NCBI RefSeq assembly: GCF_029227915.1
Contig: NC_079887.1
Span: 21,635,650-21,699,649 of the forward strand
Length of the DNA: 64,000 nucleotides
Source: Hydractinia symbiolongicarpus
Lineage: Eukaryota > Cnidaria > Hydrozoa > Anthoathecata > Hydractiniidae
Direction of reading: 5' to 3'
The position numbers and the translations under genes are program-made. The notes below the pieces were generated by a model, which was not told where the DNA came from, did no database searches, and worked only from the letters and a program-made list of their open reading frames with translations. Below, one piece after another: positions 20,613-33,400 of this stretch (position 1 is the first letter of the stretch; each line of letters opens with the position of its first letter).

Positions 20613-20801
20613 CTAGTCGTTAGCCTGTGGAAAAATCCACGGGGTCGTCCGTCCTTTAAATTAACCCGTCGCAACAAAGTGGACAGAAATATATCGCATT
20701 TGGTATTGATGCGCATTTTAAAAATTTCGTGTTTCTGTTACGGGACACGGCTTTCGCGGACACACAGACAGACAGACGGAATACGGCTATTATTAAAGAG
20801 A
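20613..20801 (-). mobile_element. Short non-autonomous Helitron, unit 1 of a tandem
   Basis: Begins TCTCTTTAATAATAGCCGT next to an A and ends with the hairpin CCGTGGATTTTTCCACAGG, then CTAACGA and CTAG. Its CTAG directly abuts the TC start of the 171-bp unit, giving a head-to-tail junction CTAG/TC. 189 bp. Confidence 0.8.
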
Positions 20802-23224
20802 TATTTTGCTGTGTTTGCTGTGAGTAATTATCATGCGGAGTCAGTTGACTTGTCATGCGTTACATGGCGTTTACTATAAAATATGCCAAGTATTACTTTT
20901 GTTAATGTTTCGTTGGACATCCCACGACATTAGTATTCTTTTTTACAAAAGCCTTTATAGAAATAATCCCTAGAGAATTTTATCACACGTAGCTTTAAAA
21001 AAGGTATTAGTTAATTAATTAATTTGCAGTCTTCGCAACACAATTCGTAAATTAGCAAAGAATTCCCTTTTGTTTAGATTTACCAATGTGATTTTATCTC
21101 AATAATAATAAACCTTTAAAATTCTCTACTTAATGCATTTGCATTACTCATAGTAAGAACGCATTGCAGGAGTTGTATCGGAGAGTAAGAAGAACTTAAA
21201 CAAGTATTGTTGTGAGTATTTTATGTAATTTCATAATTATTATTTGGTATTATTTTTTAGTTTATATCAATATTTTTTTATGTGTTATTCTCCATTAGAA
21301 CTTGAGAGAATAATTTTCTTGCCGACATATATATATAACGCTTCATAGAGCGTTTTTATTTACTGAAAGCATTTTAAACTTTTCATATACGATAACATTT
21401 TTTTTAATGTTTTTACGTGAAATCTGAATGCTAAAAGTGGGTATAATAAAGCAGGGCGCATGTTAGTTTAATTTAAAACAAATGGGGTAATCATAGGTAG
21501 TCTTGGCTTCTAAATCTGACACCACTTCTGTCTTACTTTTCTTTGTATATTATGGCCAACTAGCTTCTTCTTTCTCCTTGCAACAATTCTTTTCTTAATG
21601 CATGTATTGTTTACCTCAAGGGTCCAAACTTGTGGGTACAAACCTTTAAGAGGAAATGCTGCAGAAGAAACAATAAAATTTATTTGTAAATAAGTTCGCT
21701 TGAAAACATAACACGTTGTGTTGACTGTCTAGCACTAAGATATTGCTAATTTTCTCTTTGTTTTAAACATACGCAATAATAAATATAAATATGCAATAAT
21801 AAATATTTTCGAGAATATACCTATTCAGACCTTCTAAAAGCATGATGTGTTTCAAACAATAGGCTTGTATTTCTAAAGTGTTAAACATTTGTTTGGATCA
21901 CTTGCATTTCCAAACACACAAAAAATAGTGAAAAAAAAGGTCTCGATGGTTGAAATTAAAAAAAAATAGATGTGGCAGGGAACTGAAAGCTAAAGTCGAT
22001 ATTCAAAACATCACAGCTCTATTACTCATAACATCGATATGATGACAATTAAATTAGTAATAGCAGGTTTTTTATATTAATAAAGAAGTTAATTAAGCTG
22101 TAGTAAAAGAAACAATAATGAAATTATAAATGGAGCGATAAGCTAAGTCGCTTATTCTTTATCATCAAATCTTTAGACTCCTACCTTTTTTAGACGCTTC
22201 GCTAGTTAATCCTATTTATGGTCGGCACAGTGTGGATTTCATCGTCAACTGACCAGTTTTATTTTAGGAGTTTCCCAATTGTGTTGCTGTGCGGTGGTTC
22301 CCGAAGAAAATCTCGATTTTTTTTGTATTTTGTTTACTCAGCTTTAAATTGTTCCAACTGTTAACATTGTAGCTACAGATAACATGGAAGCTATATTTTT
22401 TTTAAAAAAAGTTCGCACAATAACTAAACCAGTAAAAGCATTTTTGAAAAAAATAATGACGACGTCATAGAAAATAGCTAACGTCAGTAGATGTGACATG
22501 ACCAATCATTTTTCTATTCCACACTACATCCCTCCCAAGTTAATTTGATGTTGTTTAAACCAATGATATATAACACCCCAAAAGTAAATGTTAGATACCG
22601 TGAAAAAATTAAGTAGCAGAGAGTCTTGTTGGAATAATTTCCAATGCCGAGGCAATAACCTTTAGATCAAAAATCCCAAAATCATCTAAAAAATAGGTAA
22701 AAAAAATACTTGCATTAAATGAAATTAAGCAAACGCGTGATAAACAATAAAGACACGAAACCAAAGTTTGAAGCAAAAGTTAATTAATCTGAGTCATGAT
22801 TAACATTCACATTACGTCGTTTGATAATGTCAAATCTAATTAAAAAGCAGCGGGTAATTTCATCAATATCTTGCTGAGTAGAATATAAAAACTAAAGTTG
22901 AAAAGTTCCAAAAGAATGTGTCATCTTTATTTTCGGCACCCACATGTTAAGCTTCGATTTTAGATATTAAAAATTATGGGGGAAATGAACGTGGAAATTT
23001 AGAGCAAAAGAAAAGCCTGTCACAGAACGTTGCTTTCCACTTGTTTCAAGGAATGACAAGTCGAAGTCAAAGTCAGCTAAAGAAAGTCAAAGAAGTATAA
23101 GTCCTGTTCGCAGAATATTTTTTATGGCGTTTTGATTGGACGATATTTTAAAGTTTCATAAAATGCAAAAAAGCGCAACGAAAAAAAACTATTTTCGCTT
23201 AGCTGTGATAAAACTTTATTAACG
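20802..23224. other. AT-rich spacer, nothing recognised
   Basis: About 2.4 kb without a supportable gene, repeat family or RNA. Confidence 0.45.
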
Positions 23225-24018
23225 CTGCAACTAGTCGTTAATAATATTACTGACACTGTTCGTTAATAATAATTCTGCAACTACTCATTAATTATAATAC
23301 TGTAAACTAGTCGCTTAATTTATACTGAGAGTATTCTTTAGTAATAATACTGAGACTATTCGTTAATAAAATACTGAGACTAATCGTTAGTAATAATACT
23401 GTAACTAGTCGTTAATAATAATACTGCAACTAGTCGTTAATAATAATACTGTAACTAGTCGTTAATAATAATACTGCAACTAGTCGTTAATAATAATACT
23501 GCACTAGTCGTTAATAATAATACTGCACTAGTCGTTAATAATAATACTGCACTAGTCGTTAATAATAATACTGCAACTAGTCGTTAATAATAATACTGTA
23601 ACTAGTCGTTAATAATAATACTGTAACTAGTCGTTAATAATAATACTGCAACTAGTCGTTAATAATAATACTGCACTAGTCGTTAATAATAATACTGCAC
23701 TAGTCGTTAATAATAATACTGCAACTAGTCGTTAATAATAATACTGCACTAGTCGTTAATAATAATAATGCAACTAGTCGTTAATAATAATATTGCACTA
23801 GTCGTTAATAATAATACTGCAACTAGTCGTTAATAATAATACTGTAACTAGTCGTTAATAATAATACTGTAACTAGTCGTTAATAATAATACTGCACTAG
23901 TCGTTAATAATAATACTGCAACTAGTCGTTAATAATAATACTGTAACTAGTCGTTAATAATAATACTGCAACTAGTCGTTAATAATAATACTGCACTAGT
24001 CGTTAATAATAATACTGC
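23225..24018. repeat. Minisatellite of 24-25 bp units, about 30 copies
   Basis: The repeated unit is CTAGTCGTTAATAATAATA followed by CTGCAA, CTGTAA or CTGCA. Units at the left edge (23,225-23,400) are degenerate, while the rest are nearly homogeneous. Written from TC, each unit begins TC and ends CTAG, like a Helitron terminus pair. The array lies about 0.4 kb upstream of the TSR/vWA gene. Confidence 0.95.
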
Positions 24019-24056
24019 ACGAAAGCGATATAATCTGACTAAATAAAAAAGTGAGT

Positions 24057-24135
24057 CAACCTCTTCCCTAGGGCTTTTTAGGTGTTAATAGTTCCGTTAC
24101 AATAAAAAAAACGTAAAAACCCTGGGGACAAGGTT
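24057..24135. mobile_element. Small MITE
   Basis: CAACCTCTTCCCTAGGGCTT at the left and the reverse complement of the right end (CAACCTTGTCCCCAGGGTTT) form terminal inverted repeats. About 79 bp, no coding capacity. Confidence 0.65.
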
Positions 24136-24428
24136 GAATGTGGGCACGAAAGTTACACATGTTACTTATTGGTCACTTTGGCCTAAATTTAATTCGTTTA
24201 ATACAGAAGTGAGATTTATTTAAGAATTAATAATGAAAGTGGGAATATGTTGTGAATGTCAGTACATAATAGTAGTCAAATCTACATCGATATGACAACT
24301 GAAAATGATTTTTAGGTGATAAAAACACTACTGTATGTTTTAACACGTTATTTTAAAACATTTTATCATTATGACTGAAATAAAGTGCAATATAATATAT
24401 CTTTTTCTGTTCTAGATTAGGAGAAATA

Positions 24429-24486
24429 ATGGAAACACGAAGTTTCATATGCATTTTGCTCTTTGCAACAGCTGTGCAAATTAATG
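24429..24486 (+). CDS. Exon 1: signal peptide
   Basis: METRSFICILLFATAVQIN: a charged start, a hydrophobic core and a small-residue end, typical of a secretory signal. Ends in phase 1 at a GTAATT donor. Confidence 0.85.
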
Positions 24487-27400
24487 GTAATTTGATTTTG
24501 TTGGGTTATTCTTCGTTTTACCAATTTTCATAATGAGCCTAAATATAAAAAAAATCACTTATTGTGCGATAAAAGTTGAATTTTTGTCTCGCCTTACTAG
24601 ATTTTTCAATGCAAGAACTAAAAATTATTTTTATTTATCAAAAATATTTTATATTTTAGGGCAGTCAACGACAGAATGGACTAGCTGGGGTTCGTGTTCA
24701 GCTACCTGCCGCTTTGGTTCTACATCGCCTACTCAAACTCGTTCACGTACTTGCACTGGCAGTTGCAACAATGTATTTGTAATGGAAATGCGCAATTGCA
24801 ATGATGTGTCGTGTCAAGGTGCATATATCTCCATTGTTTTTCCCTTCTTCACGTCATCTTTATTGGAATAGAATAATAAGCAAATGCTGGTGTTAATTCG
24901 TTTCACATTACATCAATATGTTGTGGCAATATTTTGCAATTTTTTTCAATATGCTGTATGTGAAACGACGGTTACACATTTATATAGCTTAAGGCAGCAG
25001 TAACCCTTTTAAAAACCGGAAATTTTGTTTTTACATAATTAGTTACGAAAGTTTGTTTATAGACTATATATTCATTTTTTTCTGATATAACACACTTGTC
25101 ACAATTTTATGGCTAAAATACTAATATCTTTCACCAAAAATATTCAGCCTCAACAATTTCTCTTTGAAATATAATTCATGAATAATTAATTAGTCTACGC
25201 GCTTGTGAAATTTTACAGAAAGAAATGACGTAATTATTAAAGAGAAACGTTAATAACAACAGAGATGGCGCATTATGTAGAAATTTAAAACGATCTTCAT
25301 TATGCTACACTGCACGAGCTTTAACTTTCGATAGCATGTTCGTTTTCAGACATGCTTGGTGAACCATGCAGCCATGATACGGTGTGCGGAAATCTTCGTA
25401 ATATTTTTCTTTTAGCAGTGTTCGCACGGGATGCTAAGAAAGAATCTTTTGAAAAAAACAAAAGGCTATTGTTAAAAAAATAAGAATGAACAAAAAAATC
25501 CGCACACCGTTTTAACAGGGTTAACCCAAGGTTCATTTAAAATCAGAAGCTGGTGTAAAATAACGAGATTGTAAAACGTTGGAACTAGTAGAAGCCAATT
25601 TTTTTCTTGTTTATGATACATTTTAAAATAGAAATTTCTGCTGACTTAGCAATTTTAGTGTTATTTTAAAATCAATTTATTATGTATTAAGGCCTATATT
25701 TTTAGGAAATAGTAAAAAATGGTATAAATAAAACACTGAGTAAATAATTCAGCTATTTGGACAGCTAAAAAAAGTGTTACTGCCACCTTAAGGACAGCAG
25801 AAAATTACAGCAAACTTTTTCCTCAAAAATTTACCTACACAATTTTAAATATAAACCAGGCATTTCAGCAGGAGGTTCTGCGAACAATTAATAAAATATA
25901 AAATATTACTAAATATTATTTCGCAAAACTATGCTTCTAACTTCTTTTGTTTAGAAACTGTCAAGATCAAAATTTCTTTTTGTTTAAATGCATTTGTGCG
26001 CAAAATGTTTCCTCACCAAAAATTAAATATTTTAACAACAGTTGCTGACATAATTTTATGAACACGATTTAAGTTTGTAAATAATGCCTGAACATAAAAT
26101 CTGAACGCCAGGCAATATATTTTATGAGCATATGTAACAAATGAATATTCACACATATTCTGGTCTTTTAATGGATTCTGGCTAGTTAAATTTCTGATAA
26201 ACAAAACAAAAAATTTTCTAGATAATTATTTAAAATCCCTTTATCAGGCCTTAGATCACTACACAGTACTTTACATAAAAGTTAGCAAAAACAAAAATCG
26301 ATAACATTGTGGTTTCCGCGAAATAAACCAAGGTCAATAAATAACATACTCGTTAAGAAATTACGGGTACCTTTTAACAACGTAATTCTTTTTACAACGC
26401 TTACCGACTTGAAAATTTCGTATGCTGCAGTTGACTGGTACTGCACGGTAGCTGCAGAACAATGAATACAAGGCTGAAATAACATTTAAAGATTTTGACT
26501 GTCAGAGACGGTTATAGGATACACAAATGGAGTCAGTTACCTAGGCTAGTATGTGCTCTAAGTAATTACATTTAGGTTTGTCATCAGAATCATACCAGCC
26601 TAACATTTCAGCAAATAATAGCACCATGGGGTTTTGAATATTGAAATTGATAACATTTTATTGTTGAAATGTACTTACTTAACTTTTTTTTTATTAGTGA
26701 TACCATGTAACACCGTCAATATATCTTACATCATTGTCATCGATTCATCAAGCAGTGTCAAAACGTCATTGCCAGATGAATGGAGTCAAGAAAAAACGTT
26801 TGTCAAGAATTTTGCTGCACAGCTCGGCCTTGGTACAAACCCACTAATCAGAGTTGGTGTAGTTAACTACGGTACTGAAGCTGAAATCGTCGCTAACTGT
26901 GACTCTGTACAAACTAGTAATTTGGCCAATTTTAATGCATTCATTGATGGTTTACCTCGAAAACTTGGCGGTACTGCCATCAATGATGCCTTACTTCAGA
27001 CCAGAGCACTATACCAAGGAGATGGTTGCAATCGACAAAACGAAGTTAGAATCGTTTTATTTCTCACAGATGGATTTGAAAACATTGAATTTAACAACAG
27101 GACACGTTTTTCAACGGAAAATCGTGTCCGCAGTGAAGCCGGCTTCTGTGTGGGTGCAGTTGGACCTGACCCCAGAATAAACGATTTGCTCCGCTTAACT
27201 GGCATGAGTTACATCACAAGAACAGCTAATTTTCAAGAGCTGTCCCAACTTGATGTTTCGGTGTGTTATAATCAAGTATTAAACAAATACTGCGCTGGTA
27301 TGTCTTTATTCTTTCCTACTTTCAGGCATCTCTGAGGCTATTAACCCTATGAGCTTTTTTGACCCTTGTAGCTATGGGGAGGGGGCGAGGGGTGGTAGGG

Positions 27401-30400
27401 AGAGCATTATTTTCATTTATAAAAAAAGGCAAGGTCCATAGATTTTTAACAGTTCCACCTTGTCACACTTTGTAATCTCTTAAGCTTGGTCCCCACTGTG
27501 GTTTAACCCTATTCATTTTTTTTAGGGAGGGGAGGGGCAAAAATGCCCACCCTTTCGTTTTTTACTTGTAACTTTTGTTCACCTGGATGATTTTACTTGA
27601 AATTTTCAGTAGCTGAGTTTCTATCTATATTTCGCCCTCAACAGGTGGCCAGTTACGCCAACATTTCTAAGGTCCCTTATGCAAAAATTAAACATAAATA
27701 TAATTTGTTAGAATATTAAGCGCATTTTGCAATATGTGATCAGTATCTTAGATTTTACGCCCTCACATATTATTTTGCGCCATAAGGGCGTAATTTAGGC
27801 GAGTATTTTGCAGTAAATCACTTTTTATCTGTTTGGCACTTCATTTAAGGCTTAATTAACAGTTTTAGCACAATAGGCACCCTATTACATAAGTGGCTTA
27901 AATAAAATTAACCCTATTTGCTGTGGGCTTTTTTGACCCATGTAGGTATGGGGAGGTGTAACTTTTGTTCTGTTTAGTTTTAAGTGACGACACTTGTCAC
28001 AGAGAAGCATCAAAATTTTGTGACATAATAGGTCATAGGTTATGTATCTATTTGCACCGAACGCTATGCGACAAGCATGTTTCTGTTTATTGTGGAGTTT
28101 GTTCAATTTAGACTGGTGTGTGCTTGCCCAAACAATGTTACCAGTGGTGGATACAGGAATTTAAACAATTAGTCCATTTTTTTACAAAGCCACTAAGAAA
28201 TGGGCGTTATAAAAAGCAAGGCGTTTAAGGGCGTGTTTTACTTAGAGCTTAAAATCCCATTAAAAAATACATTAAAGCGAATATGAGAAAAACCAAGCAG
28301 GGACAAGTCTATATAATAGCCAGTTTTATACTGAGATTTAAGCTGGTTTTTATAAAGTGACCAGTTTGCACACCGTGTTGAGGTCAAAAATTCTGCACGT
28401 TTTGAAAAAAATCTTGAGTATTTTAACCCTCTATCCAGGAGAAGACAACATCAAATTATATTTTATAAAATATAAATTACATTTTTTATGTGAATAAGCC
28501 ATTTTCCGGTTTTTTTATAACTAACAAAAATTTTATAGCTTAGTGATTTTTTATCTTACTAACTAGTTCAAAAGTAGTACGAAATTTTTTCTGCACAATT
28601 TATCTGCATTCTAACTAGCTAAAATCACATTGGAAACATTACAAAATCTACTTCTACCTAAACACCATTCATCTATAAAAGTTCACCAGAAAATAGTATT
28701 TTTTGAGCTCCTGTACAGTAAACCATTCTTTCGAGCTATAATCGTTGATTTAAAAAGAGCAGCTTTCACATCTGCTTTTAATTCGAAAATTCGTAGTCCC
28801 AGACCCAACAACCTTCTTTATCCAACTTAACTAAAAGCAAAGCTTTAATAAAAAAACATCATGCGTTTTCTTTCTCCAGCTGATAAAAAAACTTTGTACG
28901 AACACCACACATGCTAGCTGCGGCTTCAAAGTTTCATCTTCGATTCAGCATGGAAGTCTCTTCACAAGTCAGTCGCAATAAATTTATCAGGGGGTAGATG
29001 TACAATTTTTGTCAAGTTCTTATTTTTTTGCTGTTTTATGACCTTGATAACAAATCTGTTATTTTATTTTTGTGGCAAAAAACTATTGTGCTACGAAGAA
29101 AAGCATCATTTGTTTTTATTTTTAATGGTTTTGAACGGTATTTCACAAGCCACTACCCCTTAATGAATATTCTCGCCATATTTGACTTGTGTTAAAATTA
29201 CGGGGGTTGGTTTATGCTTTTTACTGTCACATGTTACCAACATTTATATTTCTCACCCCTAATACATAAAGTAAGTCGAAGTACAGCGATAATAAATTAA
29301 GGGGTATACGCTTCAATTTTTACATAGAATTTAAGGAAATAACTGGATTTTCTGCCCTCTAATAAAACAACATGCAAAGTAAGTCGCAGGATGTATCATT
29401 GATGAATATGCGCTCAACTATATAAAACATGCATGCATGTGTGTATATGTGTAGAAATTCTATAGACATTTAACGCAGAGCATATTACGAAAGCCACCCT
29501 AAAAGATTTTTGTGCTTAAACGAAACACTTTTTTGAAATTGCAACGACAAGGCTTTTGACAAATATAAAGTACGTCCACCCGACTGGCTTGATAAACCCT
29601 AATCTCTAAATCCGCCGCTGGTTACAACACGTTATATAACTATGTAAAAATGAAAAATAGAAGTTTTTAAAGAGTTAAAATTAAGGGTTTTAAAAAACTT
29701 TTCTTTCAACAGTTTGGATATGTTTTTTCCATGTTAGATTTTCATCTAACAAAACACCTAAAAAAAATCATGGATGATTGCCTTTTAATTCTTATGTTTT
29801 TAAAATTAAATTAGATAGCTTAAGAGGGTATGTTGTCGACTTTAAAAACTTTATTGTGAAATAGAGTATATTTTGTTTTATCTACATTTAACGAAAGTTT
29901 ATTGCTTTTGAACCATTCTTCTAAATGTTTTAATTCGCTGTTACCTACTTCAAAAAGAATTACCTACTTGTTACCTACTTCAAAAAGAGTTTATATGTGA
30001 GTAAAATATATTAGTATCGTCTGCAAATAATATGAAATTCAGAAATTTCAACGCAGAATGGTATATCATTAATGTATAGTATAAAAAGAAGTGGCGCAAG
30101 TATTGAGCCTTGGGTACCCCACAAGTGACAGTTCCTTGTTTAGTTGTATCTGTTTCGTAACGTATGCACTGTTTCCTGTTTGTCAAGTAATTTTCAAGCC
30201 AACTGAGATTTTTATTTTCACACCGTAGTGTTCGAGTTTAGTAATGAGAATTTCATGATCTACTGTGTCAAAGGCTTTAGGAAGGTCAATAAACACTCCA
30301 AGAGTAAAAAGATTTCTTTTAAAAGCATCTGTCACATCATGGACTAAATAAAGTAAAGCGTGATCTGTTGAGTCTTTTTTAAAAACAAGGAAGTACAGAT

Positions 30401-33400
30401 ATGGGTCTGTAGTTTGTAACTTTGGCATTATCTCCAGTTCTGAGAATGGACGTCACTTGCGCAATTTTTAATTTATCTATAATATTACCACTTCTAAATT
30501 GAATATTAATATATAATGAAGAGGGAAAATGATGAGGTCAAAAATGTTCTTTATTATATTAGCACTAATGCCATCAATACCTGCACTTTTATTATTTTGG
30601 AGACTTTCAAAAGCTGTTAGTAATTCTTGTATAGTCAATTCGGATTCGATCATTGTTGAGTTAAACGTTTTCAGATCAGATTGATAGTTCTTACGACTCA
30701 CTTGACGCTAACTTTGGGCCAACATTTACAAAAAAATCATTTAAACTATTAGCAATAGCATAGCTACTTACTTTTTCCAATAATTTCTTTAATAATTTCC
30801 CAAGTCCTTTTGCATTCCTACTACTTTTGCTTACAAGGCCTTGGAAATGGAGTTTTTTTATTGATGCTTAGTTTTTTCAAATAGGTTTTTGTAGCTTTTC
30901 TTATTTAGTTTCATTATAAAATGAATTTTTCTTCAAAATATTTTCATATAATTTTTGTTTTTTCTTTGATAATTTCAATAGACCCCTGATCATCCAGGGA
31001 CTAAGAATTGTTTTCCTCTTGTTGTTTTTCTCTTTGTCATATTGTTTACAAAAGAGATTTAGAAATAGATCATACACCTCATTTAATTCGCTAACTGTAG
31101 TTGTTACCATTCCCCAATTAATTTCGGAGATTAATTGCCTTAAAGTAGCTAAGGGATTGTTCGTATTTTCTTGCAGGTAAGACCTGTCTAATATGTGTTG
31201 GTGGATGTTCTAATTCTTAAATTCAAACAAAAATAACTTTTACACATTTTTCTTTGGACGTAAAAGTCTGTCTAGAAGTTTCTTGTGAATAACTGAAGAC
31301 TTAATATCTTTGTCTTTTTTCAATAAATCAACAAAGAACAAAGCAAACTGAACATGCATGGTTTTTTTCGTGGTAACGTGGTGTGTATCCATTTATAGCT
31401 ATCTACTACTGAAGTACCTGTGTATTAGGAATAATGTACTGTAGTTATATAGTTTGGAGAGAATAAAGAGCCAGGCGTTGGGACGGATTTACCGCCAATG
31501 ATGTTAAACTCTCGGTTACTTTGCTTTACTTATCTAAATTTATGTAGTGGCTTTATTCAGCTACAGTATTGTAAAAGTCTAATTGGAAAAGACGTGTAGC
31601 TGTCATCTGTTTTTGTCTAATTTAATACACAAAAGGTTTAAGAAACAAGGACAAAACTATACGATAGAAATATTATATCGCAAAAATATCGGGGATTAAA
31701 AAGTGTGATGACCTGGGATTACAAAGCACGACAGGTCGGGGGATTGGCGACATAAAGTATTATTAAATGCGATTAAAAAATGCGTTATTATACACTACAA
31801 TTTTCATTTTGATTTTTCTAGTTCCTGGATCTTGGACTGCTTGGTCCAACTTTGGTGCCTGCTCTATTAGCTGCGGTGCGAACGGCACAAGAACAAGAAA
31901 TCGACAATGCGTCAACCCAATCACCAATGCTGTCCAAAATGACTGTCCAGGGTCAGCTACAGAGAGAGAAGTATGTTTTATGGGACATTGTGTAGGCAAG
32001 TATATAAAATATACTGTTCTGTCTTTTGTGTGGCATTGTGTAATCAATTAAGGTCCAGCTTTTCAATAAAGGAGATTATCTAATGGAGCTTTGAGTCTTC
32101 GAGGCAAAATATTTGACTACTACGGTAAAATGAATAATTAGTTTTAGTTTTGTTCTTTACAATAACGAAGCGAAATAAGTTATGATATGGAGTTTTACAT
32201 CTAATCAATAAATCCAAGCAGAGTTAAACGTTTCAGCTTTTTCTAGGTTCATGGACACAATGGTCAACCTATGGCGTTTGTTCAGCAACCTGTCACTTTG
32301 GAGCGGTCGAATCTCCTCCTACGCAAATGAGAACAAGAGCTTGTGTTGGCGCCACTGGTGGTCAAAATTGCGGCGGTGGAGATTCGTCGGAAACACAAAG
32401 CTGTAACTTTCGCGTTCCTTGTCCAGGTCTGTTTGCTTGCTCACAGCAATTTATATTTCTCGTGCATACAAATACACATGGTCCAATCTCGTGTTGTGCA
32501 AGAAATTTCAGGGCGAAATCGCAAATGTGATATATTTCTAATGATTTTCGCGGATTTTAAAAGGTTATAGTAAACAATAATATCTAAACTAAAGAACTGA
32601 AAACTTATTTATCATATACTAGCTAATGTACTAGCTAAATGCTGCTATAGAGGTGTAAATAAAATGTATACTTGTTCTCATTCAGGAAATTGGGGTCAGT
32701 GGGGTGCTTTTGGTGCTTGCTCTGAACTATGTCAGTCTGACGTTAATAACTCTCCAACGATGAGCAGGACAAGAACATGCTTAGGCGGAACATTTAATGG
32801 AGGCTGTGTAGGAAGTGCTACTGATAGCGTTGTTTGCAATGCTCGTGTGCCCTGCCAAGGTATTTATTTGTTTCCACATAGTCAACATCTTCACACACAT
32901 CTACAGTGAAAGTAAAATAAACAGTTGATATTTTATCCTTATTTTTATCCTCAATGTTGCAAATTTGAGAGACTTTTGTTTCATGATAAAGAATAGTGCA
33001 TACGTTGAAAATCCTAAGATGCAAAAAGCTCTTGATGCGATATTCCTTCTGTGTGATTTTCATCACACATCATCGTTAACTGCAGCAACAACCAGTGATC
33101 GCATAGATTTAACAGCCTCGCCTAAAAATAACAGAAAAAAATAGAATCTTACAGAATGAGAAAGTCGCTCAAAAATTTTTTTTTAAACAAATTGTCAATT
33201 TGGTAGCTAACATAGACATTAAAAGTAAGATATTTACTTTATCACCTATTCGTGCGTGGACCAATATGCAGTTTTATTTCTTTATACTTTCCAGGCAGTT
33301 TAACACAGTGGTCTGGCTATGGTGCTTGTTCTGCATCTTGTCAGCTCGGTCTGGTAGCTCCTACCCAACAAAGACAAAGGTCTTGTGTAGGATCAACATT

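Noticed and set aside
23225-24018. CRISPR-like regular array
   Set aside because: Units are contiguous with no unique spacers, and the context is eukaryotic; it is a minisatellite.
25321-25536. Possible extra exon in intron 2 of the TSR/vWA gene on the minus strand
   Set aside because: Wrong strand, no TSR or vWA text; exons 2 and 3 already join in phase.
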